This document shows, in pieces, positions 50,058 to 62,875 of a stretch of 64,000 nucleotides of DNA. The notes under the pieces were generated by a model that was not told the origin of the DNA, searched no databases, and saw only the letters and a list, made by a program, of their open reading frames with translations. How positions within the stretch are numbered: position 1 is the first letter of the stretch; each line of letters opens with the position of its first letter. The translations under genes were made by a program, and so were the position numbers. This stretch comes from Scatophagus argus (lineage: Eukaryota; Chordata; Actinopteri; Scatophagidae), in assembly GCF_020382885.2 (NCBI RefSeq), contig NC_058501.1, positions 11,447,001 to 11,511,000 of the forward strand, read 5' to 3'.

Positions 50058-53000
50058 ACTTATATTTTTGTTATTTTCCAGGTGTTCACAAAGCTGCTTT
50101 ACCACAAATGAAAACTTGTTTTCCAGCTGTGAGCACCTTTTCTTTGTGCAGTTCCCTCCAAAAAGTCATGTGCTCTTTAGACCTCGCACTGTCTTCCTTG
50201 AGGTTTATTTTGCTTCTTTCCAATGTAAAAGCTCTCAAAACCTGCAGCAGAGCTACGGCCTGAACAACATCTTTTTTAAAGTTAAGTTGGATATGGCTTT
50301 TCAATTTGCAAATTTTTATGTCTCTGTGTGTCTCTGTCATTTATTGCATACCTTCTGTAAAAAGAGCATACTGTGAGCATTGGTATGTAGCAGATTATGT
50401 ATGTTATTTCTTATACTAGGTATGAAATTAGAATGCAGATTTTTATCTTGCATATAATGTAAGACAAAATCTTCACATCTTAATGCGCATTACGGTCCTC
50501 CTGCTTATGGTGCGGCTTTGTAGCATCACAGTGTTTCATCATATTGCTCACTTTGGTATCATTTCTACATGAGAGTATTGTAAATAGAGAGGGAAAAGAT
50601 GGGGTGGAGGAGCTGTGAGGTTATAAGACAGATTTGAGTGTTGAATGAGGTCAGTGGGTGAAGTTATTGCAGCATGACACAGAGCAGATATATTCTGCCA
50701 AATCATGATTCTCCGTTCACTCCGACTGTCTGGAATGTAGCTCATATTAAATCCTCCTTATTCATTCGAGCTGCTGCACAGTCACCGGTTGGTTAGTGCT
50801 GACATGAAAACCAGTGGATGTGCTTAGTGTGGTTAGATATTGCCTCCTGTCAGACAAGGCATTGTAATCAACTGGACTGAACTGCTGGACTTTTCAAATG
50901 ATGAAAGTCCACTTTGATGTGAATTTTAGAACTGAAATGATTTTATTTGATTAGATTTAAAGCTATGCGTGAGTGAGTCTGGATAAAGACACTCGACTGT
51001 CGAGTCTCCTCAACAATCCACTAACCCAATATCTTTTTTTCATCTTTCTCTGTTGTGCCGTGGGGAGATAAGGAGAAGCTCATGAAATCAGGCTCCAAGT
51101 GGAATGCAATATGTATGAAAAGCGGTAGCTCATAACAGCACATACAAATGAATAGTTTGTGACTGAATGTACTCTGATTGTGAATAATTTACTATAACAT
51201 TGTGTTGTATACACACATGAAAGTAAAATCTTTTTTCTCCCCCCCCCCCCATCCTTTTCTGTTTCAGATATTTCCAGAATATCATACTATGCTGGTGAGT
51301 ACATTTCTTTAGAAACAAGTATTTTTGAAGTACCAACAAACTAATGGTAGGAGTGTTTAATGTGCACCACTAGATGACAACTAGTCCACAATTCATACTT
51401 GTTTGTGTGTTGTGTGTTTGTGTGTATGAATGCTCATATGAAACTCAAACCATGAAGGTTTCCTTTTCACAATTTCCTGATGTAGCTTTGCTTGTAGTCA
51501 TAGTTTGTTGCCTGAAAACAAATTATGTCAATTTCTTGATGACTGATTCTGATTCTTCTTGATAATTAAGACAGATTCACTGTTGTATTTGATTTTTGAC
51601 AAGGTGTGATATTTTATGGTCTCCTTAAGTCCTGACTGGGACTTAAGTAGGACTGGTGTCGTGATGTCCTGTGATTAATTGCAGTAGAACTGAATAAATC
51701 TGTGCAGATAAGACATTTTATGGTCCTCTGCTCCAGTCTTTCTCCATGGCTGTTGGTAGCCAACTGTTTATCCTGTAGTTTTCAAGGTTGTCGTATATTT
51801 GGAGCTGAGTAATTGCCATTCCTGAAAAGGACATACATAATTCACATTTCTTGACCATAATTTTGGCAAGTCTCCACTGTGAAACATGCTGCCACAGTTA
51901 AGTTTGGGGTTAACTGGCATCTATATAATTAGATGTTTCTTTCTTAACTTTGCTAGAAAGCAACTGTGTACACACTGTGTAAACTCAGCTGTGGCCAATA
52001 AAAGCTTTGAGAGCACTCTCATCCTTAAGACTGCTGATAAGGATCACAAGTTGACTTTTAGTGGAGAGCATACTCATCATAACACACAATGTCTTTAAAT
52101 CTGTGAAGGGCATTACAACAATTTTAAAGGGTGATAAGTCTCAAAGCACAAAGCTAGACTGAGAAGAAGATCTGTCATTGCTCGCATTTTGGATGAGGCA
52201 TTTAAAGCACCACATGTGGTTTGAAATGTAATAAATCAATGAAATCTGCTTAAAAAATAGTAAGTAATATTCTGAATTTCCTTAATTATCAAAAATCTAA
52301 AGGTTGCACTTATTTAGATTTTTTTCTTCAGCGTTTCATATTGCTCATTCTGTCATTTTGTACAGAAGAAAGATACCTGCTCACTGGTGTATATGGTCTA
52401 GTCTCTGGCTGAGACTAGAAAACAACAGCACTGGTTGTTTCAGTGAGTGCCCAAACTGACATACAGGCAAAGGCAATGTGGTAGTTGTGACCATGGCAAA
52501 GGCAGACATCAGATGATATTACAGAGTGACAAAGGCACCTCTCTATTCCCTTATTTGATATTTTCTTGTTCTTCGATTTTTGCTTGCTTGCTTATTTTTG
52601 GTTATTGAAATAATGAACAAATAATATAATTGCATTTTACCAGTAGAAATGGCTCCTGTGCTTCTGAGCACAGAAAACAGTTTGTTACTCATGTACAGGT
52701 GTTCAAACTCTACCAAAAGTCTTTACAGCTGGACTGACAGCTGATTCAGCCCTGATCAGATGCCACCATCAGCAGAAGTGGACTTTGCTTCGTGTGACAA
52801 GTATGCCTACACAAGTGAGGGAAACATAGATGAAATTAGAGGGGATTGGGATGTGCCTTAAGTCTGTGCAGGAAGGAGGGCAGTGTGCATTGATAGGTCT
52901 ACAAAACACTGGACTGAAACACAGGAAACCAGTTTATTTGATTCTTCTCTTTATCATGATCACACATACTCTCCAACCTTGACCTTGTGGTTATTACTGT

Positions 53001-53774
53001 TGCGATCGATTTCGACCAACATTATCTCATCGTAAAACTGATGTATATTTCAACAGTGATTTGTGACGGCTTTGAAAGGGACCGACAAATGATGTTGTTG
53101 TGGTGACGTAGGTGTCATAAAACTTTTATGTGTGATGTTCTTAAGGGCAGTTACAAACAAAATACCTTGTCTTTAATATGGATGACTTATTGTTCTTGGT
53201 GCTAAATATAAATGAATTAAAGCTATACCAACAAGGCTCTACACTGTTTTGTGTCATAAAATAATCACAGTATGATTATTGTAAGTGCAAAGCAGCTCAT
53301 CTAGAAAGTGTTTACAATCGTCTTGTCCTTTGGCATATCCAAGGGGTGGAATGTCAGAGTGCTTTATTGTCCATAAAGAGCTGGCATGCTGTAGGAGCAG
53401 GTGAAATATGTTTGGGTTTGAGGATTGAGGACAGAGGGCAGTAGAGACCTGCTCAGGGCAATAGACAGACAAGGGGGACAGAGAATGAAAAGAAATACAC
53501 AGGGAAGCTAGTGTTGTAATGGATCGGAGATTGGAATTTATGTTTTCAGTGGCTAAGCTCTAATCCTGGTTAAACTTTGTGTGTGTGGTTGTTTGTTGGG
53601 TTTGTGTGAGGGCCTGTTTATTAAACTTGGAGCACTGATTAAGAGTGTTGGCCTATTAGCATATTTATAAGAACCGTCCAATCAGCTCGCCCACTTTCCA
53701 CTGCATCAAGTCTCAGTTACAATATTTTTCTCTCCCTCTCTCTTTCTCCTTCTGTCGTTTGCCTTCTCTGCCCT

Positions 53775-53785
53775 ACACACACACA

Positions 53786-53830
<45 letters not shown>
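53775..53830. repeat. CA microsatellite
   Basis: About 28 CA units with one G interruption. A TG run at 54172-54196 lies 340 bp downstream in the opposite sense. Confidence 0.95.
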
Positions 53831-53832
<2 letters not shown>

Positions 53833-54171
53833 CACACTCGGCTATCCCCTTCCTCTCTCCAGTTCTGCCTGTTAGTGAGTGGAGCAGCTTTTTCGCAGCG
53901 TGGTCACAGCAGCCTATGCAGAAAACACATCAGAGGAGAAACACTTGGCTCGCACACATGCTCGCTTTGAGCATCTTGCGCACACACTCCGTTTGCTTTG
54001 CTGACACACATATTTTCCCACACACACGCATCATGAGCACAGTTGCCTACCTGCTTAGCCGCATGCACTCTGGTATACATTTTTCCTCCCTCTGGCTTCC
54101 ACACACACTCTCTCACTCTACAGTCTCTTTCGTGCACTCATTTCAGCTGCTTAAGGATTGTGCTGGATATA

Positions 54172-54196
<25 letters not shown>
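54172..54196. repeat. TG microsatellite
   Basis: About 12 TG units in ptk2 intron 1. Confidence 0.9.
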
Positions 54197-54202
<6 letters not shown>

Positions 54203-57200
54203 GTTATGATGTTGTGATCAAGTTGCTTTGCCACTGCTTCAGAGAAAAGCCTTCAGAAGCCAGACTGAACAACACACGGCTGACTGACTTCGAAACAGAT
54301 TGACTGCATCACTTTCTTCCCACCTCCAACCCACTCCTGCAGCATCGTTTTCTTTTCACAGTCCTGCTCTCATCCTGTCCTGCTGGGATTTGGATCCCGG
54401 CTTTTTTTGTTCCTGACTTTTTGCTCCACCTTTCCCTTCAGGTCTCTGTCACTTTATGTCTCTCATTGATATCAGACACCTGGTTTGACCTGGTTAACTC
54501 CTGCAGGCTCTGAGCATTGTGGGAAAGCTTTGTAGGTTCTGAGGTTCAGCTTCTCCCTGGGGTTTCTCTGCTTTCTCTCTTCATCCCGTTCTCTTTATTT
54601 CTTCCTCTTCCTCTTTTTAGTTCATCATTTCCTTTGAATTCATTCTTTATTTTTTGAACATTCAACTCATCCTTTACTCTCTTCCTGTATCATCTTTCTT
54701 CTGTCGTTATCCTTCTTTCTCTGTCTTGTTCTGCTTTTTCCCTCCTGCGTCGGTCACTCTCATCCACCTCTCCCTCACGATGCTCCATTTTTCTGCATGC
54801 CGCTTTGCCCTATATTTTTCTCTTTTTCATCCCTGATGCCACTTTCTCTTTTCCTCTTTCTCTCATCCATGTACTCATCTCCTTTGGACAACATTGTGGG
54901 ATTTACCGAACAAAATGACCACCTTTCTTGGAAAATGATACTTTGATGTGATTACATGGAGTCCTACTTTTTCAGCAAGACATGTTAGTTTTGTTTTGTG
55001 ACCAGGATGTGTGACATACAGTGCCAAACCCAGTGACTTAAGATTTATGGCTGCAGGGAGGCTGCCTTCTTTGAATTTCACATCAAGGACTGATTAATTG
55101 GATCAGCTGCTCCGTACCAAAGACCTGAATTTGATATTTTCTGAGGATTTATTGGACCACAAAATGGCCTAGTGGATATAGAAATCAGCGAGGCTGGAAA
55201 GTCTGTTTTTGGAAGCTTGCACCCTGCTGAATTGTCCTTAAGCTACTTACTGAATCCTCTCTGCCCACGAGGGCTCCATCTCCGCGAAGGAGCAAAAAAA
55301 ATGAACTTCCTCACAAGAAGCATTACATACCACATTTCACAAGGGTAAACATATTTTGCTGGGTTAGAGGTCATGACATGTCTTAGGCAAATTGATTACT
55401 AAAACCTTGACCTCAAGCCACTCCCTCAAGTAATGAAGTAATAAGATGTTTCCGCAAGCTGTAGGGGAATGACTCGCAGTCCTATGATCAGGAGCTTTTG
55501 AATTGCTGTACCAGATACTCTACTTCCAGTTTTTCATTGTCTTTCAGTTGTTGCAGAGGAAGGTCTTACTTCCAGATTAACTTTAACTTGGACACATTCT
55601 GCATGCTGGGCCACTGTGGATTTTTGAAGCTTTTCCAGAATTTTTATGTTTATTTAAAGGTAAAAACATTTGGACCGTGTCTATCAGCTGGACCTGGACC
55701 CTGATGTTGAGTGTAGTGGCTGTTAGGGCCACATTATCTGCCTGCTGTGTGGATACTTACTGTGTCATCAGATTTTCCATTACAAAGGATATTTGACATC
55801 CTCTGTTTCCTCTCACTGGGCTCTTTGCTTTACTGGATTTGCTTACAATGATGGGACACCAGTCTTGATTGATTTTTTTTTTTTTTTAAATCTATTTTGT
55901 TTCCTGTGGCTATCTTGGGGGAGAGCTAAAAGTTGCGCAATGGACATTATCAACCCTCCAGCCTATGATAGTCCTGTTACCAACATAGCAAGTCTCAGTT
56001 TTTAAAACATATCTCTATTTTCTCCACTTTGGCTTATTCAAATATATATACCAGGAATTTTTCACAGTCGTGAAAAACCAGGTTATGAGCCATTAATAGT
56101 CTTAGGCTCTATGCTGGTTTTGGGGCTCAGCAGTTTTGTCTGGACCCTGTGGCCAGACCGTGAACAACAACCCCTAGAAAAAAAATGGAGAACAGCGGCT
56201 GCATCCCTCTCTGCTGGAGCAAGGGGGCCTGCACCTATGCTCAGCACCCCTTACCAAGTATGTATTAATAAGTGTATCAACAGAAACATGGCGTAAACAA
56301 ACTGAATGCAGACTTGTGTACTGACAAATACATTGTGGATACATTTGGATATGTTTTTGTTTGCAGTCAGTGCTAAGTTTAACCAAAATGTTATGATTCA
56401 CAGTGACATAGAATTAGACCCATATAATTTTTTTTATCAAATATAAACAATGACAATGCACGTCTCTCTGCCTTGGTATCACAATTTAGAGTAAAATATA
56501 GAGGTCAGTTCATCCTCTTGACTTCCCATGCTTGTTAACCATCTCTCACTCTGCTTTGACACATCTTATTCTGCTAAACATTCAGTATTTCATCAGAATG
56601 GTTGGATTTCATTCTCCTGAGCTACATTTTCAGCCTTATGATAAAGTCTGAATGAGACAGATTTGTGTATTTCATATCACTGTGGGCTTTGAAAGAGGTT
56701 TTTATTGTCACAGTGCGTTATAAGTCACCTAAAATCTGTCCTCATAGCCGGCTCTGTGAGCTCTTAGTAACCACTGGGGAATGAAAAAACGCTGCCAAAG
56801 GCACATAAAAGTGCTGTGTGGCCAGCTGTCAGTCACAAGAATAGACAGGTCCATGAAGCAAGCCGATGAATGAGTTACTTGTTTTTTTCGTGCAACCTCG
56901 TTTTTGCAGCGCTTGATTTAATTTAGTGGGACAGTGTGAATTTGAGTCTTTTGCTTTGGCTCAAGCTTTTGTGTGAAAATCCAAAAACTGAGTTACAGTG
57001 TTGAACTGTTATCAGTTAAGTTGGTGAATAAGGGCATGAGATGGTAGTTATAAGCTCTGATGTCACTGGAACACAACGCACAACAAGGTTGTCAAAAGTA
57101 AAATGACCTATCATATAAAAACAACATGACCTTAACCTTGGAAGTGACCAGTATTGAACAGTCACTTGTCTTTGTATATAGACATACAACCAGTGCTTGG

Positions 57201-59740
57201 ACTTGAAGCTTTTTTGAACTCCTGGTATAGATAACACACATCCTTGGCAGAAGACTGAGGCGAGGTTGTAGTGGAGTGTGGGAGAGGGAGGGCAGAGGAA
57301 ATTGTTTGAGGATGGGAGAAAGCTGAGAGAGAGGAAGGAAGAGAGGTGGTTCAATAGGACAGGAGGATCAAATAGAGATGTGAAGGCAGGAACTAAGAGG
57401 CCTATGAGCATGCGAGATGAGCGATGGGGAGATTAAGAGAGGGGAAGAAGAAAAGAGATGCCGATGAAGGGGGAAAGGATAGAGAAAGAAGGATACAGAA
57501 GATTTGGCTAAAAGGCAAAGGAAAAGCTAAGGGTTTTTGGAAGAAAGACATAAAAACAGGGATAAAAGTGTTGAATGAACAACTGAGGAGAATAGGATGA
57601 GAAAGGGATGGTTAAATAAAAAAGAGAAGCCTAGGCTCCCCCAGGATTGTACTAACCCCAGTAACCCAGATACCAGTTAGACGTGGAGATAAATCGTCCT
57701 TCTGCTGCTGTTACGGGACAGAGCTCAGCTCTAGCCTGCTGTGGTTTAACAGGCTGAGTGTCACTCACTGCAGCCCCTCTGTGAGGGGGTGATGGGCCTG
57801 GCAGCCGCCTGCTGCCCTCCTGGCTTCCTTCATGGCCTAGTTGATTTAATTCCCCTCCTTTTCTCTATTTGAGTGTGTGAGGGCATGCATGTGGGGATTT
57901 AGTGTGGTTATGTTAAGTAGAAATTGGAGCAGTAACAAATGGTTGTATTGGTCCTGTGCTGTGTAGTGCACCTGTTTTAAAACAGCAGGTATGCATTGTA
58001 TTGTGAGATGTGTGTACTATGACATCCATATTTTATATTGTCCAGAGTGTGATTTTGCACGCTGTAGAATAAGTTAATAAAGGCCTTTTGTAAGGCTTTA
58101 TGGTTTATGTATGTTGTTTGCTTTGATGACAGGTCTAAAACTTGCCACGCTGCATAATATGAAAAACTATATAACAGCAGAAATCCTTGACTTTCATCTC
58201 TGATGCTTTGGCCAATGGTTTTATGACCTCCATGTCAGTGCCATGTTTTCATAACATTTTTAGATATTTTGCTGACAAAACATGATTGTTGGTCGAAATT
58301 AAGCAAAACAGTTAACCTTATATAATTCAGCTATTAACAATTTACAACAAGTTTTTCTTTTTTTCCCCAGCTTAACCTATAATACATTACATTAATTGCA
58401 TACTGGTTCATGGCCTCAGTTTTTATTGGCTGTTATATGTATATACACTAACCTCTTTTGATTGAAAGACTAAAAAACATTTGACTGTACTGCCTTTCCC
58501 TGCTTCCTTTCTTATGTGGGGTGTAACTGTATTTACATCACAAAGTAGCTATATGCGCCAGGAGAAATGTAGGTATGCCTACTCCTCTAATAGGATTTCA
58601 TAGAGCTGTAATCGTATGTAGTATTTAGGTTAAGGTTAAGGTTATGTATCTATGGTTTTGTGTCAGTGCATGCAGCCGTGTGTCACAACATTTTAGTGCT
58701 TAATATCTAATCTCATTAGTGACTGAGTGAGTGAGCAGCAGCAGATGGCTGAGTGTGGTTTGTGACTCTGTGGCTCCTCTGGTGCAACTGCTTCTATTAA
58801 AAAAACCAGTTGCAGTCAAAATCATGTCCCCAATACATTTTTATTGTGCCCCTCTGAGACGAGTCATGGAGGCGGGATGTAGAAGAGAGTAGCTCTTAAA
58901 ACAAGTGAGGGCAGGGCATATTATACAACTGTGTCATGTACATTTTAGGCAGGTTTTTCCGCAGTTTTGATGCAAATGTATCATATACTCCAAGTCTGAA
59001 CAATATGCAATAGAAATCAAGTCAATTATAGTGCCAAATGAGTCATTTTCACTGGAAAAAAAATTTAAAATCATATAATAATGAGGGTTTTTTTTGGGGG
59101 GGGGGGGTTGCAAGCAAACACTTAAAAGAAGAAAATTATTGTTTATTAATAATCTAACATTTATATTTTCATTTATAATTTATAATGTTTCATTTATTGT
59201 GGTATGTTGTTACACATTTTACCTTTAGAAAAAAAAATGCAGCTCCTGCAATTTTGATATTTCATTAGACCATATTGCTAATACTTCTGACTAACTGATT
59301 AATTGTTCAACCATAATTTACTCCCAGTCCTACAGTAATTGCTACATTAAAAAACACATGCTGTCTTATTTGCTTCTGAGGCAACACAAGTTTTAGTATG
59401 CAGTCAATTTTTGTGTGACTATTTCCAAAAAGCTAAAATATTCTGATGTCATTACTCTGATATCCGCCAAACCCTGCATCTGCTCTCACTCAGTAAACAG
59501 AAAAAGAGCATAGCAACAGAGCAAGGACATGTTGCTTTATCTACAATGGAGCATGTTCAGAAGTATGAAGTGTTTACAAGTTCAAAACTCCTTCTCTCTC
59601 AAATGCACCACTGATCCCCACTAAGATTAAAATCAGTTGGAATTTGAAGTATTCCCAGTAAATACACAGAACCGTTCTGTCTCTGCCTGTTCAGAAAGCT
59701 GTCAGAGTAACAGAGGAGGGATGTGAAATGATCAGCACTG

Positions 59741-59808
59741 CATTACAAGTTGTAATATTATACAATTTATTTTGTGCTGTATAATATTACAAGTTGTACC
59801 TTGTAATG
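59741..59808. repeat. 68-nt hairpin with 24-bp bulged stem
   Basis: TTGTAATATTATACA (59750-59764) is perfectly matched in inverted orientation by TGTATAATATTACAA (59778-59792) across a 13-nt loop. The stem resumes outside with CATTACAAG (59741-59749) against CTTGTAATG (59800-59808) after a 7-nt one-sided bulge. It is AT-rich and lies in ptk2 intron 1. It could be a small palindromic element or a precursor-like RNA hairpin; I recognise no known microRNA. Confidence 0.6.
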
Positions 59809-62236
59809 TGTTCATCATTTTCATAGTTTTCATCTCTTAAGGCAGGGTCTGTAGTTAGTAGTAATGCAGCTGGTATTGTTAGAATGAGATGTATTGGAAT
59901 TATAGCAGCAGTACACACTTTAGAGATTTCAGCAAGCCACCTAATAATCCAGCAGCATCATAGCCACAGTGGTATCATTTTAATTGGATGATGATAGTAA
60001 TACTGTAAGAGGGACGTTTGTAATCTGATCTTCATTATGCACTTTAATTAATACCAGTACTCACTTCTTCATCTGCTGAACCCAAAATGTCAGTTCAGTT
60101 GGCAAATTCACTCTTTGTTGCCACTGTTTTTAGGATGTAATTATTTTAGCCAATAACAAACTAATCTCCATGTTTGTGTATCTTAATCTGCAGAAAGAAC
60201 CTAGGCAGCCTTTTCACTTTTTCACTCATATGAAATTAAAATTGAGGTACTTGGACAAGCAAAAACCTTTCTTGGTGGGTGATATGATATGAGTGAGAGG
60301 CCATCATGTTGTAGCATTCAATACAGTATAAGATCTTATGGGAGGGTGCTGAGTCACGTTATCGGATTCATAACGTCCTCCCTTTCACTTCTGCTGCAGT
60401 CATTGTGCAACTTCACACACACACACACAAGCATACGTCTCACTTTGAAGAAGTCTTTGAGGAAGGCGACTGTAGGTCAAGCTGTTAAAGGTGCTGAAAC
60501 AACTTTCCCTGAGTCAGCCTCCATATTTCTGTCCATTTTTCTGTCTTGCATTTTCATCAGTATGAACTTATATGACCGTGACTTGAATGCAATGCAGAGA
60601 AATGCTGAATGTAGTGATGTGATGTTAACAGTAGTGATTTGCTTGCTACATGCTTGTTCACAACAGTAAAGAAACAACTCACAGTAACAGTAACTGAAAA
60701 CACAGTTTTTCAGTTGGATTTACTGTCTCCATATTTGATGGTTGAAATGTGTTACCCATTAAAAATGGATTTTTATGAACTGGTAAATGATGATGATGGA
60801 GAACACAATATGGCAGTACTCAGTTCCATAAAACTGGAAATAAGCGATCAAATTAATCAGTCGATCAGATTTGGTTATTCTGCATCTTCTTTGTCATCAC
60901 ATGATAGCCAAAATTAGGCTCAAACCAGTCTCTGTGTGATGACTCAACAAAGCCTGTAGGGATCACCAGGAAGTGACAGGAGGACACAGGAAGCAGCAGA
61001 GTGTGTGTGTCTCACACAAAGACAAGATGTGTGAATCTGAACCTGCAGTAGAAAGGTGGGGGTTGATTTTTTCTGGTTGATTACAGAGGTTTGCTCTAAA
61101 GTACTGCGGTGTGAATATTATGCTCACCTCCTATTGTGATAATAGAGATAATGGAGCAAGCTATAGTTTTCCTTTTCAGGAGTTAGAATTAAACAGTGAG
61201 CTTAATTTTTGCTCCTTTTCCGGCATGTTATTGTGTAGCTTTTTCCGTTAGATCATCATTAAGAATATAACAGTGAGAATTCATCCTGCTCTTAAGCTGC
61301 AACCCATCTACAGTCAGTACTGTTCAAGCTACTATCACTGAACACCAGTGTGTCCAGAACAATTTACTAATGCTCCCACAGCAGACGTTAACATGTCAAG
61401 CCTGATTTTAGAAACCACCAGATTGGAAACCAGCCAAGCAGCCATGCATGCGGTTGAGAATAGCAGAAATTCACTTTACAGACTCTAGTTTGGCTTGGAC
61501 CTATTGGCCACTTCCACTCTACGCTGCAAGTAGGACTGAATAACCCGTTTACTGTCTGGTATTAGAGTGACTTGTTGTTTAACTAAGTGCTTGACAAGAT
61601 TGATTGCCTGGTGGATTTAGCAGTTGGCTATCCAGTTTGACGACACCAGTTGGGAACTTATTTATTTAACTCATCAGATTTATGTTGAGCTGTGAGTCAC
61701 TTAGGTATTTCTAAAAAGAGCTTGTGTCAGTCTTTTGCTGGTTTTTATTGACTCGACTGACTGACTGAATGATTGACTGCATGGCAGCCTCACTGATGTG
61801 TCTTACTCAGACACAAGCTTAGTCATTGGCATGTAGCATAAAATCGGGCATATTTGCACAAACACAAACATGCTACTTTTTTTCTTCATCTATAAATACT
61901 GTTGCTGTGTTATCACAACTTTATTATCTCAGCTGAATTTGTCCTGTGTGAGATCTTATTTATGTCATTATGTGTTGTGATCTGACCTCACAGCATGAAT
62001 GACATGAACAGTGGTTGAAGTTATTTGAATGAATGTTTTGCAGTCTCACTTGTTCTTTCAGCAGTGTGTTTAAAATGGCTGATGAATCATTTTTCTGTAC
62101 GTAGTCTAATTCACTTTTTCTAACCCAGTGATTTTTATTTTCCTCTACTGTGAAACACACCTTTCACAAGATCAGACCATGAAAGAAATTTAGAATTCTA
62201 AAATAGGACTAATAAAGGCCTATCTTATATTTGCAG

Positions 62237-62329
62237 TGAGGATGCAACAAATGTCAATTGCAGATTACTTCAACTACAAAGCCGCATTTGGACCTCTGTC
62301 CTCTCTATCTGTCCCTTTCTCTTTCATAG
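62237..62329 (+). other. ptk2: in-frame optional segment before the ptk2 first coding exon
   Basis: A second good acceptor, TTATATTTGCAG, ends at 62236, 93 bases before the one at 62329. The 93 bases are free of stops in the FAK frame and exactly 31 codons long. With one incoming base (G) both acceptors keep frame, so alternative use would add or omit 31 residues reading VRMQQMSIADYF at their start. No family similarity is seen in the segment, so it may simply be chance. Confidence 0.3.
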
Positions 62330-62373
62330 AATATGACGCCCAGTTAGCCCCAGCAGGAGGATCCGAGTCCAGC

Positions 62374-62875
62374 ATGGCGTCGTCTTCCTACTTGGAGCCC
62401 AACCACAATCACTCCGCAGCGAGTGGTTGTGGGGTTAAATCCCGCTCTGGGATGCCTGGTGGTACTGGGGTTGGGACCAGCGGTTCTGCTGGAGGCCTTG
62501 AGCGACCCCCAGGCTCCATGGACCGGGTTCTGAAGATCTTCCATTATTTTGAGACAAACAGTGAACCATGTACCTGGGCTAGTAATATCAGACACGGAGA
62601 TGCTACAGATGTCAGGGTAGGACACACATAAACCTTTCTCACATTTTTAGCCCTACGTAGTCATAGTTTCCCTGATTATCACTCTCCTCCGTCCTCTTGT
62701 TTCAACAGGGTGTTATCCAGAAGATAGCAGAGATCCACAAATTGCGCTGTGTGTCATCTCTGGGCCTCCGTCTGACCCATCTGCACTCTGATGCACTCCA
62801 TTGGTTACACCCCGATTTGGGCGTGTCTCACGTCAGGGAGAAATATGAGAAACAGCACCCCCAGGAGGAGTGGAG
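62374..62875 (+). CDS. ptk2: ptk2, focal adhesion kinase (FAK), first two canonical coding exons, partial
   Basis: The exon with acceptor at 62330 is coding from ATG 62374 to 62616. The next exon is 62709-62875, ending after two bases of a codon (TGG AG/GTACAA). The 136 readable residues contain YLEPNHNH near the start, RVLKIFHYFETNSEP, WASNIRHGDATDVRG, a V-I-Q-K-I segment, HWLHPDLGVSHVREKYE and HPQEEW, all parallel to the start of the FAK FERM domain. FAK is the cytoplasmic tyrosine kinase of integrin adhesions; its kinase and FAT domains lie beyond the window. Between residues 15 and 45 a Gly/Ser-rich insertion makes the N-terminus about 16 residues longer than the human one. The start was chosen by match to MAAAYLDPN; an upstream in-frame extension is discussed separately. 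Paralogue a or b is undecided. Confidence 0.95.

Larger units (their letters stand above)
43493..62329 (+). other. ptk2: ptk2 intron 1 (about 19 kb)
   Basis: No canonical FAK coding exon lies here. The content is microsatellites, a MITE-like repeat end at about 49857-50057, a long hairpin at 59741-59808, and the candidate alternative exon at 45290-45326. Long first introns are normal for PTK2. All sizeable open frames here (for example near 45.2-45.7, 50.1-50.4, 54.0-54.3, 57.0-57.4 and 60.3-60.7 kb) lack recognisable protein features. Confidence 0.6.

Noticed and set aside
55303..55349. ATG with MNFLTRSITYHISQ and a donor as another ptk2 first exon
   Set aside because: The donor leaves two bases, out of phase with the 62330 exon.
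57016..57411. 131-codon minus-strand frame rich in Leu, Pro and Ser
   Set aside because: It arises from a purine-rich GGGAGAG-type tract; composition artefact.
60289..60669. 126-codon plus-strand frame
   Set aside because: Includes a CA-run-derived THTHT stretch and no recognisable features.
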